A stretch of DNA of 64,000 nt, taken from contig NZ_JAANOW010000001.1 of assembly GCF_011758805.1 (NCBI RefSeq), forward strand, positions 1,240,001 to 1,304,000, in the 5' to 3' direction. This document shows, in pieces, positions 45,401 through 60,453 of this stretch; within the stretch, counting starts at the first letter, position 1; the number at the start of each line of letters is the position of its first letter. The position numbers and the translations under genes were made by a program. The notes beneath the pieces were generated by a model that saw only the letters and a program-made list of their open reading frames with translations, made no database searches and had not been told where the DNA came from. This DNA is from Mycolicibacterium fluoranthenivorans. GTDB lineage: Bacteria; Actinomycetota; Actinomycetes; Mycobacteriales; Mycobacteriaceae.

Positions 45401-46545
45401 CGGCCCGCAGCGCGGAGTTCTCGCATCCGCTGATCGCCGTGCCCAACCGGCGGGCGGGTGCCGACGGGCTGCCGGCCCACGGCGCGCTACTCGACGTCGA
45501 CTCGACGGGGGGTCGCGTCACCCTGGGTGCGCTCAAGGCCGCCGGCAACCCGTTCGTGGCGGGTTCGACCGCGCGGGTCGAGCCGTCCTCGATTTCCCTT
45601 CGTCTTGTCGAAACACACGGCCGGAGCGCAGAATTCGTGGTCCGATCGGGTATCTGCAGTGTCTCGGAGCTGACCGAGGCGGACCTGCTGGAGCGGCCGT
45701 CCGGTCCGGCGACCACGGCGCTGCACGGCTATCAGATCGCCACCCTGCGCGGCCGGCTGGACGGGATCCGGATCGCCAACGCCGATCAGCAGACGCTGGC
45801 CCCGGAGGCCGAGTACGCCCAACCGCTCTATGCGCGCTACTGGTTGCACAACCGTGGTCCCGCGCCGTTGGGGGGTTTGCCGTTGGTGGCACATCTGCAT
45901 CCCAGCCATCTCGTGGCTGAGTCGGATACCGTTGTGCGCCTTCGTCTCACCGCGGCCAGTGACTGTACGGATACGGCGCTGCACGGCCGGGTCCGGATGG
46001 TCATGCCGCCCGGCTGGATCGCCGAGCCGGCCGACCTGTCCTTCGTGCTGCCGCCGGGGGAGTACCTGGAGGCCGAGGTGGGGGTGACGGTACCGGCGGG
46101 CATCCCGCGCGGTCTCTATCCCGTTCGCGCCGAACTCGCCGCGGGCGGACGCGGGCTGCCCGCGGCGTGGCATCAGGTCGTCGAGGACGTCTGCATCCTG
46201 TCGATCCAGGCAACAACGGATGACGAGATACTGCGGCTGGTCTCCGGGCCCGAACCGGTGAGCGTGCGGGCCGGCGGCCGCGCGGCGCTGTCGGTCACGG
46301 TCGGTACCGATGCGGGCGCCGACCTGGCCGTCGAAGCTCACCTCATCAGCCCGTGGGGGACCTGGGAATGGTTGGGTCCGCCGGCCGTCGGGGCAGAGGT
46401 ACCCGCGCGCGGGACTCGGCAACTGGACTTCGACGTCGCCCCGCCGCCCTGGCTGGATCCGGGCCGGTGGTGGGCGCTGGTCAGGGTGGCCTGCGCGGGC
46501 CGGCTGGTGTACTCGCCGGCGGTCGAGATACGGGTGCTGCCATGA
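42439..46545 (+). CDS. GH38 alpha-mannosidase (Rv0648-like)
   Basis: 1368 residues. Family GH38 features are the zinc motif MISHFHYDPVWWN, the nucleophile region WQLDVFGHDPQFPGMAA, SYIDTKQANRAAEN and GAHHDAITGSESDQ, followed by the large C-terminal beta domains. A NEW3-like immunoglobulin fold ends the chain (VMPPGWIAEPADLSFVLPPG). It removes alpha-linked mannose; Rv0648 is reported as an alpha-mannosidase. No signal peptide is visible, so it is cytoplasmic and may recycle mannose glycans. The next gene overlaps by 4 bp, and a ROK kinase follows, consistent with sugar salvage. Confidence 0.93.
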   Translation: MRLTAAESTELFVGPAGAPLQIVRVTCQDAAGETIRIEGEGLRGEGPVLGDTCEIPVHVDHPVPGQLRQARAGDLPFTFVVAEPGWTMHMISHFHYDPVWWNTQAAYTSVWTEDPPGACRQTNGFELVTAHLEMARREPEYKFVLAEVDYLKPFWDTHPEERADLRRFIADGRIEIMGGTYNEPNTNLTSPETAIRNFVAGIGFQRDVLGADPATAWQLDVFGHDPQFPGMAADAGLTSSSWARGPHHQWGPMADHGDPERMQFASEFEWVAPSGRGLLTHYMPAHYAAGWWMDASAGLAEAEQQTFGLFSSLKKVALTRNVLLPVGTDYTPPNKWVTQIHRDWNARYTWPRFVCALPKEFFAAVRAELADRAALPSVQTRDMNPIYTGKDVSYIDTKQANRAAENVVLEAERFAVFAGTLCGATYPQAALEKAWVQLAYGAHHDAITGSESDQVYLDLLTGWRDAWELGRAARDNALGLLSGAVDAPMVVWNPLAHRRSDVVTAQLDRPFAGVVRDQHGDPVPSVSHGHTVSWLARDVGSLGWRAYRLDDDSPGSGWEPLDGNEIRNEYHRVRVDPARGGGVSSVLAGGRELIAGATVGNELAVYDEYPAHPKAGEGPWHLLPTGPVVCSSAYPAEVRASRCALGERLTVRGRIDDILRYTQTITLWHGVSRIECRTTVDEFTGADKLLRLRWPCPVPGAMPVSEVGDAVIGRGFGLLHPHGAAHAVDSAQYPYTLDNPAYGWFGLSSMLRVRVGAGVRAVSVAEVVTPEEQFDVRDLMVALVRAGVTATCSAADKPRYGDLSVDSNLPDARIALGSPDENSFTAAVLHTSPEHRHELDRQLAAGGTARVWVPAASALADTWIPGADLRGVRSLPVLIVVGDIGALVRDLADAEIAVHQDAAAGLTPFESVTVALCNRGVPGFAVEPDGTLHTSLMRSCTGWPSGTWIDPPRRTAPDGSNFQLQHWSHTFDYALVASEGDWRDADIPARSAEFSHPLIAVPNRRAGADGLPAHGALLDVDSTGGRVTLGALKAAGNPFVAGSTARVEPSSISLRLVETHGRSAEFVVRSGICSVSELTEADLLERPSGPATTALHGYQIATLRGRLDGIRIANADQQTLAPEAEYAQPLYARYWLHNRGPAPLGGLPLVAHLHPSHLVAESDTVVRLRLTAASDCTDTALHGRVRMVMPPGWIAEPADLSFVLPPGEYLEAEVGVTVPAGIPRGLYPVRAELAAGGRGLPAAWHQVVEDVCILSIQATTDDEILRLVSGPEPVSVRAGGRAALSVTVGTDAGADLAVEAHLISPWGTWEWLGPPAVGAEVPARGTRQLDFDVAPPPWLDPGRWWALVRVACAGRLVYSPAVEIRVLP

Positions 46546-47105
46546 CGGCGGTGGCCTGGGTGGCCGGTACGCCGATCCCGGAAACCGCTGTCGACGAACG
46601 CGAACGTCGGCTGCGGGCGGGATCGCGGGCTGCCGCATTGCCCCGGCCGGGAACCAGCGAGGGCAGACAGCTGCGCCGCTGGCTGACCCAGCTGTTGGTG
46701 GCCGAGGCGGTGGTGGCAGGTGAGCAAGGCGGAGCCGATCCGCCGGCCCTGCACGATGTGCTGCCCGACCCGGCGGCACGACTGGAGATCGGCAGCATCG
46801 GCGCCGCGGTGCTCGAATCACCGCACGCCCGTGCCGTTTTCGCACGGATCACCGCGGCGGTCGAGGTCTCCGAAGCCGATATCGCGGCTTACCACGAACG
46901 TAACCCGACTCGATTCGGCCCGCGCCGCACAGCGATCGCACTGGAGCAGGCGCGGCCCGCGGTCACCGCTCATCTGCGGGCGGCCGCCCGCAGACGGGTG
47001 TTCCGGCACTGGCTGGACACGCGCTGCGCGGAGCTGGTCCGGCTGGCGCCGGGTTACGAGCATCCCGGAGACCCGCGCCAACCCGACAACACCCACCGGC
47101 ATTGA
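46542..47105 (+). CDS. SurA-N-like protein (Rv0649 position, annotated FabD2 elsewhere)
   Basis: 187 residues from ATG 46542, overlapping the mannosidase stop by 4 bp. The N-terminus WVAGTPIPETAVDERERRLR and the helical block LRRWLTQLLVAEAVV, then VSEADIAAYHERNPTRF, resemble the SurA/PrsA N-terminal chaperone domain without a PPIase domain. The tail is APGYEHPGDPRQPDNTHRH. By position it matches Rv0649, which I recall as annotated malonyl-CoA:ACP transacylase FabD2. No GHSxG nucleophile motif is present here, so that name looks wrong. It has no signal peptide. Confidence 0.65.
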   Translation: MTAVAWVAGTPIPETAVDERERRLRAGSRAAALPRPGTSEGRQLRRWLTQLLVAEAVVAGEQGGADPPALHDVLPDPAARLEIGSIGAAVLESPHARAVFARITAAVEVSEADIAAYHERNPTRFGPRRTAIALEQARPAVTAHLRAAARRRVFRHWLDTRCAELVRLAPGYEHPGDPRQPDNTHRH

Positions 47106-47171
47106 CCGCCATGGCAGACAGACCATGCCTCGGCGAGCAGATCGGTGTCACCTGATAGAGATGGGCACCTG

Positions 47172-48077
47172 ATGGCACTCACCCTCGCGCTCGACGTCGG
47201 CGGCACCAAGATCGCCGTCGGGCTGGTCGATGCGGCGGGCACGCTCACGCACCGCGCGCAGCAGCCCACCCCACACGCCGACGCAGACACCGTATGGGAG
47301 GTCGCCGCGCAGCTGATCCGCGATGCACTGGACCGCGCCGGTGGCCCGGTGCGCGGTGTCGGCATCAGCTCCGCCGGCCCCGTCGATCTGCATTCCGGAA
47401 CGGTCAGCCCTATCAATATCACTGGCTGGCAAGCGTTCCCGATCGTCGAGCGGACTCGGCAGCTGACCGGTGCCCCGGTACGTCTCGGTGGTGACGGACT
47501 GTGTATGGCGCTCGGCGAGCAGTGGCGCGGCGCCGGCGCCGGCGCGCAGTTCCTGCTGGGCATGGTGGTCTCGACGGGCATCGGCGGGGGACTGGTGCTC
47601 GACGGCGCCCCGTACGACGGGCGCACCGGCAATGCCGGCCACGTCGGTCACGTCATCGTCGAACCAGAGGGCGAGCCGTGCACGTGCGGGGGCCGGGGTT
47701 GTGTCGAGACCGTGGCGTCGGGCCCGCATCTGGTGCGCTGGGCGCGGGAGAACGGTTGGGCGGCCCCGCCCGGCGCCGACGCGAAAGTGTTGGCCGACGC
47801 CGCCGTCGCAGGTGACGAGATCGCGCTCAAGGCGTTCCGCCGGGGCGCGACCGGGGTGGCGATGATGATCGCCGGGGTCGCGGCGACCTGCGATCTGGAC
47901 CTTGTCGTCATCGGTGGCGGGGTGGCCAAGTCGGGAGCTCTGCTCTTCGATCCGCTGCGGGCGGCGCTGCACACCTACGCCGGACTGTCGTTCCTGCGGG
48001 ATCTCCGCGTGGTCCCCGCTGCACTCGGCGGGGACGCCGGACTGGTGGGGGCCGCCGCGCTGGCCCTGGCCAGGTGA
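47172..48077 (+). CDS. ROK-family sugar kinase (Rv0650-like)
   Basis: 301 residues from ATG 47172. ATP-binding DVGGTKIAVGLVD; the catalytic Asp in VRLGGDGLCMALGEQ, where the usual Asn-Asp is Gly-Asp; the zinc motif GHVIVEPEGEPCTCGGRGCVE. Family members phosphorylate glucose, mannose, N-acetylglucosamine or similar. It follows the GH38 gene, so phosphorylation of released mannose is a sensible guess. It ends a probable four-gene operon that starts with the WYL regulator. Confidence 0.9.
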   Translation: MALTLALDVGGTKIAVGLVDAAGTLTHRAQQPTPHADADTVWEVAAQLIRDALDRAGGPVRGVGISSAGPVDLHSGTVSPINITGWQAFPIVERTRQLTGAPVRLGGDGLCMALGEQWRGAGAGAQFLLGMVVSTGIGGGLVLDGAPYDGRTGNAGHVGHVIVEPEGEPCTCGGRGCVETVASGPHLVRWARENGWAAPPGADAKVLADAAVAGDEIALKAFRRGATGVAMMIAGVAATCDLDLVVIGGGVAKSGALLFDPLRAALHTYAGLSFLRDLRVVPAALGGDAGLVGAAALALAR

Positions 48078-48122
48078 GTGCGTCCCCAATCGCACAGCGC
48101 TGCGGTACCGGTGGCGCTCGTT

Positions 48123-48152
48123 TTGGCTGATCGGCCGTGCGTCCGCTATCCT
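48123..48152 (+). promoter_or_regulatory. rplJL promoter
   Basis: TTGGCT at 48123-48128, an 18-bp spacer, then TATCCT at 48147-48152. It predicts a transcript starting near 48160, at the head of the L10 leader. Confidence 0.65.
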
Positions 48153-48159
48153 TGCCGGG

Positions 48160-48245
48160 TTCCACCGAAGACCGTCGGTCACCGAGCAATCGGTTGAAGG
48201 TCCCGGATTCCCGGGCGGCCCACGCAGGAGGACGAGGTAACAGTA
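48160..48245 (+). ncRNA. Ribosomal protein L10 leader
   Basis: The sequence GACCGTCGGTCACCGAGCAA, the following CGGTTGAAGG and the downstream ACGCAGGAGGACGAGG match the conserved core of the bacterial L10 leader, an RNA to which L10 (with L12) binds to repress rplJL. Boundaries are approximate. The gap 48078-48360 is filled by promoter, leader and attenuator. Confidence 0.8.
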
Positions 48246-48254
48246 TTTCCTGTG

Positions 48255-48281
48255 CGCCCCGACCTGTCCTGTGTCGGGGCG
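48255..48281 (+). terminator. Attenuator hairpin after the L10 leader
   Basis: CGCCCCGAC-N9-GTCGGGGCG, a 9-bp perfect stem followed by TTTGTGATTT. Its place between the leader and rplJ suggests that L10 binding switches readthrough. Confidence 0.65.
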
Positions 48282-48360
48282 TTTGTGATTTCAGGCCCTT
48301 TTGCCGCCCATCCGGGCTCTGGCGGTTGGTGGACATCCCAACCATCACGAGGAGGCAAGC

Positions 48361-48900
48361 ATGGCCAACGCTGACAAGGCCACCGCGGTCGCCGACATCG
48401 CCGAGAAGTTCAAGGAGGCGACGGCCACCGTCGTCACCGAGTACCGCGGCCTGAAGGTGTCCAACCTTGCCGAGCTGCGCAGGTCGCTGGGCGACGGAAC
48501 GACGTACACCGTCGCCAAGAACACCTTGGTGAAGCGTGCGGCGTCCGAGGCCGGGATCGAGGGTCTGGACGACCTCTTCACCGGTCCGACCGCCATCGCG
48601 TTCATCAACGGCGAGCCCGTCGACGCTGCCAAGGCGATCAAGAAGTTCGCCAAGGACAACAAGGCGCTCGTCATCAAGGGCGGCTACATGGACGGCAAGG
48701 CGCTGTCCGTATCCGAGGTCGAGCGGATCGCCGATCTGGAGTCCCGCGAGGTGCTCCTGTCGCGCGTCGCCGGCGCCCTGAAGGCCAAGCAGTCCCAGGC
48801 CGCTGCGCTGTTCGTCGCGCCCGCGTCCCAGGTCGCCCGCCTGGCCGCAGCTCTGCAAGAGAAGAAGGCCTCAGAGGGTTCGGCAGACACTGCCGCCTGA
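48361..48900 (+). CDS. rplJ: 50S ribosomal protein L10
   Basis: 179 residues from ATG 48361, preceded by GAGGAGG. It contains the rRNA-binding N-domain ([20 protein letters not shown]) and a C-terminal helix that anchors L7/L12 dimers ([16 protein letters not shown]). L10 is the base of the ribosomal stalk. The leader upstream provides feedback control. Confidence 0.98.
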   Translation: MANADKATAVADIAEKFKEATATVVTEYRGLKVSNLAELRRSLGDGTTYTVAKNTLVKRAASEAGIEGLDDLFTGPTAIAFINGEPVDAAKAIKKFAKDNKALVIKGGYMDGKALSVSEVERIADLESREVLLSRVAGALKAKQSQAAALFVAPASQVARLAAALQEKKASEGSADTAA

Positions 48901-48942
48901 GACCAACAAAACCACCACCACCCATAGAGATAAGGAATCACC

Positions 48943-49332
48943 ATGGCAAAGCTGTCCACCGAAGAACTCATCGACGCCTTCAAGGAACTGACCCTGCTCG
49001 AGCTCTCTGAGTTCGTGAAGGTGTTCGAGGACACCTTCGACGTCACCGCCGCCGCTCCGGTCGCCGTTGCGGCCGCCCCCGCCGCCGGTGGCGCTGCCGC
49101 CGAGGCCGCCGAGGAGCAGTCCGAGTTCGACGTCATCCTCGAGGGTGCCGGCGACAAGAAGATCGGCGTCATCAAGGTCGTCCGCGAGATCGTTTCCGGT
49201 CTGGGTCTGAAGGAAGCCAAGGACCTGGTCGACGGCGCCCCCAAGCCGCTGCTGGAGAAGGTCACCAAGGAAGCCGCCGAGGACGCCAAGGCCAAGCTCG
49301 AGGCCGCCGGCGCATCGGTCACCGTCAAGTAG
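48943..49332 (+). CDS. rplL: 50S ribosomal protein L7/L12
   Basis: 129 residues: N-terminal dimer helices ([19 protein letters not shown]), an Ala-rich hinge, and a C-terminal factor-binding domain ([20 protein letters not shown]). It recruits translation GTPases. It lies 42 bp after rplJ and is followed by a strong terminator. Confidence 0.98.
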   Translation: MAKLSTEELIDAFKELTLLELSEFVKVFEDTFDVTAAAPVAVAAAPAAGGAAAEAAEEQSEFDVILEGAGDKKIGVIKVVREIVSGLGLKEAKDLVDGAPKPLLEKVTKEAAEDAKAKLEAAGASVTVK

Positions 49333-49345
49333 TTTCAGCCTCGTT

Positions 49346-49377
49346 GATGGGCCGGGTCGGTAACGACCCGGCCCATC
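49346..49377 (+). terminator. rplJL terminator
   Basis: A perfect 14-bp stem (GATGGGCCGGGTCG and its complement) closed by GTAA, 14 bp after the rplL stop. No U-run. Confidence 0.85.
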
Positions 49378-49500
49378 GTCGTCGACAGGCCTGTTTGCCA
49401 ACTCACTTCTGTGTTGCTGAAATCAGCCGTGCGCTACAGTGACTCAAGCCACAGGCGGGGTAGCACGTGGCGCGGTGGGTCGTAGTCGGAAGGAAACCGT

Positions 49501-50592
49501 ATGGGCGTCGCAATCGACGTAACTGGACTGAGTAAGTCGTTCGGGTCGTCGAAGATTTGGGAAGACGTCACGCTGAAGGTTCCCGAGGGTGAGGTCAGCG
49601 TGTTGCTGGGCCCGTCGGGTACCGGTAAGTCGGTGTTCTTGAAGTCGTTGATCGGTCTGCTGCGCCCGGAGAAGGGTTCGATCGTCATCGATGGGACCAA
49701 TATCTTGGAGTGCTCGGCCAAGGAGCTCTACGAGATCCGCACCCTGTTCGGTGTGCTGTTCCAGGACGGTGCGCTGTTCGGGTCGATGAACATTTATGAC
49801 AACACGGCGTTCCCGTTGCGGGAGCACACCAAGAAGTCCGAGTCCGATATCCGCAAGATCGTGATGGAGAAGCTCGAGCTGGTGGGTATGCCCAATGATG
49901 GGCATAAGTTCCCCGGTGAGATTTCCGGTGGTATGCGCAAGCGTGCGGGTTTGGCGCGGGCGTTGGTGTTGGATCCGCAGATCATCTTGTGTGATGAGCC
50001 GGATTCGGGTTTGGATCCGGTGCGTACGGCGTATCTGTCGCAGTTGTTGATCGATATCAATGCCCAGATCGATGCGACGGTGCTGATCGTGACGCACAAC
50101 ATCAATATTGCGCGGACGGTGCCGGACAACATCGGGATGTTGTTCCGCAAGCATTTGGTGATGTTCGGTCCGCGTGAGGTGTTGTTGACCTCGGAGGAGC
50201 CGGTGGTCAAGCAGTTCCTCAATGGTCGTCGGATTGGTCCGATCGGTATGTCGGAGGAGAAGGACGAGGCGACTGCGGCGGCTGAGCAGGCGATGATGGA
50301 TGCCGGTCAGAGTGATGGTGGTGTGGAGGAGATCGAGGGTGTGCCGCCGCAGCTCATTGCGACGCCGGGGATGCCTGAGCGTAAGGGTGTGGCGCGTCGT
50401 CAGGCCCGGGTGCGCGAGATCCTGCACACCCTGCCGCCGGCCGCCCAGGCCGCAATCCTCGACGATCTGGACGGCACCCATCAGTTCAAGAGCCATGAGT
50501 TCGCCGGCGAGCCACACCGGCACGTCGCTCATCAGGAAAGCCACGACGAGGAGTTCCCGACGGCCTCGATACCCCGGGCCACCGAGCAGTAA
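49501..50592 (+). CDS. mkl: Mce transporter ATPase MceG/Mkl
   Basis: 363 residues from ATG 49501. An ABC ATPase with Walker A GPSGTGKSVFLKSLIG, signature EISGGMRKRAGLARALVL and Walker B IILCDEPDSGLDP, plus the C-terminal MceG-specific extension of about 110 residues. It powers lipid and sterol import by the Mce complexes encoded elsewhere. Between about 49880 and 50400 codons shift to G- and T-ending forms (GGT, TTG, GTG, GAT), unlike the C-ending style of its ends and neighbours. It is monocistronic. Confidence 0.95.
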   Translation: MGVAIDVTGLSKSFGSSKIWEDVTLKVPEGEVSVLLGPSGTGKSVFLKSLIGLLRPEKGSIVIDGTNILECSAKELYEIRTLFGVLFQDGALFGSMNIYDNTAFPLREHTKKSESDIRKIVMEKLELVGMPNDGHKFPGEISGGMRKRAGLARALVLDPQIILCDEPDSGLDPVRTAYLSQLLIDINAQIDATVLIVTHNINIARTVPDNIGMLFRKHLVMFGPREVLLTSEEPVVKQFLNGRRIGPIGMSEEKDEATAAAEQAMMDAGQSDGGVEEIEGVPPQLIATPGMPERKGVARRQARVREILHTLPPAAQAAILDDLDGTHQFKSHEFAGEPHRHVAHQESHDEEFPTASIPRATEQ

Positions 50593-50604
50593 GCAGAACG
50601 GCGC

Positions 50605-50638
50605 CGGCCGGCGGGACCGATCACGGTCCCGCCGGCCG
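50605..50638 (+). terminator. mkl terminator
   Basis: A perfect 15-bp stem (CGGCCGGCGGGACCG and its complement) closed by ATCA and followed by TTGTCGTTTT, 12 bp after the mkl stop. Confidence 0.9.
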
Positions 50639-50873
50639 TTGTCGTTTTCGCACCACGCGGCGCCGAGCACACTGATGTGATCTTCCTCACAGCCCTCTGA
50701 GGCGCGCTCGTGTCGGTGGTGCCCGCTACTATCCAAAAGTGCGCAGCAAACCGCGTGTGAAGTCTTGACGGAAGCGCCCAAACGGGCCAGTCTGTTGGGC
50801 AGCATGTGTGCACGGATTGAGGACGCCAGCCAGCGCCCAACCGATATCACACGCGGTGGTCGAAGGATGTTGT

Positions 50874-50902
50874 TTGAAGAACAGGCGGACGTGCGCTATC
50901 GT
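50874..50902 (+). promoter_or_regulatory. Main rpoBC promoter and leader
   Basis: TTGAAG at 50874-50879, a 17-bp spacer, then TATCGT at 50897-50902, giving a leader of about 205 nt before rpoB. A possible second -10 (TACTAT) is at 50727. Otherwise the 50639-51116 gap shows no gene; a 67-codon open frame there has no ribosome site or recognisable product. Confidence 0.7.
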
Positions 50903-51116
50903 TGGACGTTGCGCTGGCTGCATCCTGCCCACCCCTCACCCGCACTTGACACTGTGGTCTTAGCCTGAGTCCTGCTCAGTGACCTAGACGCGTGCCGTGT
51001 GTCCAGAGGTTTCGGACTGTGAGAACGCCAGCCGAACCGATGCAGATTACAGCGGCCAAAAAGGACCGGCGAACAGCCCTTCCAATAGGTCGCATCAGTT
51101 GCTGGAAGGGTGCATC

Positions 51117-54605
<3,489 letters not shown>

Positions 54606-54651
54606 CGGCGAGCGCTTGCGCGAGCCGTCATTGAACGCAGTGTTTTTCTAG

Positions 54652-58629
<3,978 letters not shown>

Positions 58630-58638
58630 TTCGTACGG

Positions 58639-58674
58639 AAAAGGCCCCCGCGCTCAGCGTGGGGGCCTTTTTCG
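58639..58674 (+). terminator. rpoBC intrinsic terminator
   Basis: AAAAGGCCCCCGCGC-TCAG-CGTGGGGGCCTTTTT: a stem of about 15 bp with a true U-run, 10 bp after the rpoC stop. It is the only textbook U-tract terminator in the window. Confidence 0.95.
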
Positions 58675-58680
58675 TGCGTT

Positions 58681-58734
58681 GAGTGTGAAACGTCTGCGCG
58701 CTGGAAGCGTTTGCGCCGCAGGGGATTCACACTC
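58681..58734. repeat. Downstream hairpin of DUF559 cassette 2
   Basis: 54-bp element with ends GAGTGTGAA and TTCACACTC (9 of 9 paired; 15 of 18 over the full arms). It is a direct repeat of 59606-59659: same length, 41 of 54 identical. The DUF559 stop codon lies inside its right end. Confidence 0.85.
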
Positions 58735-59560
58735 GGCGGGCGAAGGCTCGGTTGAGACGGTTGATGATGCCGCGCTCGGGGTCGCGCTTGGTCACCCGGA
58801 CGATGACCCAGCCGAGGTTCGCCAATGCCTCCAGGCGGTGGATGTCGCGGGCGAAGACCTCCGGGTCGACGCGGTGCTGACCGCCGTCGTACTCGGCCCC
58901 GATCTTGAGGTTCTCCCAGCCCATGTCCACCCGCGCGAACGGATAGCCGTACTCGTCGCGAACGGTGATCTGCGTCTGGGGTCGTGGAAATCCGGCCCGG
59001 ATGATCAGCAACCGCAGCCAGGTTTCGCGTGGAGACTCGGCTCCGGCGTCGACCAGCTCGAGCGCTCTCCTGACGTTCCGCAGTCCGCGCCGGCCCGGGT
59101 ACCGCGCCGCCAGCTTCTCGACCGCGACGAACTCCAGGTGGGTCGCATGGGCCAGGGCGTCGATCGCGGCGACGGCAGCGTCGAGTGGACGCCGGCAGCC
59201 GATGTCGAGCGCGGCGCGGACCGGAGAACACACGGGCATACCGCGGATCTCCACGATCTCGTCCTGCTCGATGTGGTCAGAGAAGGTTCGGATGCCTTGT
59301 GGCGGGTGGCGGTTGTCGTGAATGAGTTCAGCGGGCTCGTGTGCCCCGACCCATGGCGTGCGGTGCAGGGCGGCGGCGGAGTTGCCGGCGATGATGGCGC
59401 GCCGCTTCGACCACAACCATGCGGCCTGGGCCCGGCTGCTCGCCGTGAGAGCGCTGTCGACGTGGACGTTCGGATAGACGGTCGTGAAACGGGTGCGCAG
59501 CTTGTGGGAGTTCAACGCCCCGGATGCCAAGGCTTCGCTGCCGAGGAACGGGTCTCCCAT
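58727..59560 (-). CDS. DUF559 domain protein, Vsr-like nuclease fold with AbiEi-like N-terminus
   Basis: 277 residues from ATG 59560 ([20 protein letters not shown]). Residues 1-100 look like the winged helix of AbiEi-type and DUF559 proteins. Residues 160-277 hold the endonuclease-like domain with [20 protein letters not shown], where Asp and Glu-x-Asp could form a PD-(D/E)XK metal site. It is an intact paralog of the broken gene at 39383. It sits between two 54-bp hairpins, at the place where M. tuberculosis has Rv0669c. Activity and function are unknown; either a mobile-element enzyme or a defence nuclease would fit. Confidence 0.85.
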   Translation of the reverse strand: MGDPFLGSEALASGALNSHKLRTRFTTVYPNVHVDSALTASSRAQAAWLWSKRRAIIAGNSAAALHRTPWVGAHEPAELIHDNRHPPQGIRTFSDHIEQDEIVEIRGMPVCSPVRAALDIGCRRPLDAAVAAIDALAHATHLEFVAVEKLAARYPGRRGLRNVRRALELVDAGAESPRETWLRLLIIRAGFPRPQTQITVRDEYGYPFARVDMGWENLKIGAEYDGGQHRVDPEVFARDIHRLEALANLGWVIVRVTKRDPERGIINRLNRAFARRV

Positions 59561-59605
59561 GATTGAAGTCTCAGGCCGCCTCGGTTGTGACAGCTCTGAG
59601 AAATC

Positions 59606-59659
59606 GAGTGTGAAACTTCTGCGGAAAATCGGCGTCTGCGGCGCAGCGGATTCACGCTC
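59606..59659. repeat. Upstream hairpin of DUF559 cassette 2
   Basis: 54-bp element with ends GAGTGTGAA and TTCACGCTC, paired at 14 of 18 arm positions. The DUF559 start codon is 45 bp away. On the other side, the nfo start codon is 40 bp away, so the element lies in the nfo leader. Confidence 0.85.
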
Positions 59660-59699
59660 GACGCGGGCGCTGTCGGGCCACGCACCTAGACTGGACGGC

Positions 59700-60449
59700 G
59701 TGCTCATCGGTTCGCATGTCGACAATGCAGATCCCCTGGCCGCCGCTACCGCAGACGGCGCCGACGTGGTGCAGTTCTTCCTCGGCAACCCGCAGAGCTG
59801 GAAGAAGCCGGCGCCGCGTGAGGATGCCGAAACGCTGCGTGCCTCCGCGGTTCCGCTGTACGTCCACGCGCCCTACCTGATCAACGTCGCGTCGGCGAAC
59901 AACAAGGTGCGCATTCCCTCGCGCAAGATCCTGCAGGACACCTGTGACGCCGCCGCGGCGGTCGGCGCCACCGCCGTCATCGTGCACGGCGGACACGCGG
60001 ACGACAAGGACATCGAGGCCGGATTCGAGCGGTGGGTCAAGGCCCTGGACGCACTCAACACCGACGTGCCGGTGTACCTGGAGAACACCGCCGGCGGTGA
60101 TCACGCCATGGCCCGCCAGTTCGACACCATCGCCCGGTTGTGGGATCACATCGGTGACAAGGGAATCGGCTTCTGTCTGGACACCTGCCACGCGTGGGCG
60201 GCGGGGGAGGCCCTGATCGACGCGGTGGAGCGGATCCAGGCCATCACGGGACGTATCGACCTGGTGCACTGCAACGACTCCAGGGACGCGGCCGGGTCGG
60301 GCGCCGACCGGCATGCCAATTTCGGTCTGGGACAGATCGATCCGCAACTGCTGGCCGCCGTCGTGAAGGCCGCCGCCGCGCCCGTCATCTGCGAGACCTC
60401 CGAAGAGGGCCGCAAGGACGATATCGCCTTCCTCCGCGAGAACGTCTAG
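59700..60449 (+). CDS. nfo: Endonuclease IV (AP endonuclease)
   Basis: 249 residues from GTG 59700 ([16 protein letters not shown]). The AP endonuclease 2 family signature runs through [64 protein letters not shown] and ICETSEEG, providing the tri-zinc ligands. It cleaves abasic sites in base-excision repair. By synteny it is M. tuberculosis end (Rv0670). The lpqP gene starts 4 bp downstream. The 54-bp hairpin in its leader may affect expression. Confidence 0.95.
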   Translation: MLIGSHVDNADPLAAATADGADVVQFFLGNPQSWKKPAPREDAETLRASAVPLYVHAPYLINVASANNKVRIPSRKILQDTCDAAAAVGATAVIVHGGHADDKDIEAGFERWVKALDALNTDVPVYLENTAGGDHAMARQFDTIARLWDHIGDKGIGFCLDTCHAWAAGEALIDAVERIQAITGRIDLVHCNDSRDAAGSGADRHANFGLGQIDPQLLAAVVKAAAAPVICETSEEGRKDDIAFLRENV

Positions 60450-60453
60450 GCCC

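Noticed and set aside
50946..50951. TTGACA hexamer in the rpoB leader
   Set aside because: It matches a -35 but has no TANNNT box at 16-19 bp downstream.
50765..50968. Possible 67-residue leader peptide upstream of rpoB
   Set aside because: No ribosome site, it overlaps the predicted rpoB promoter, and there is no family.
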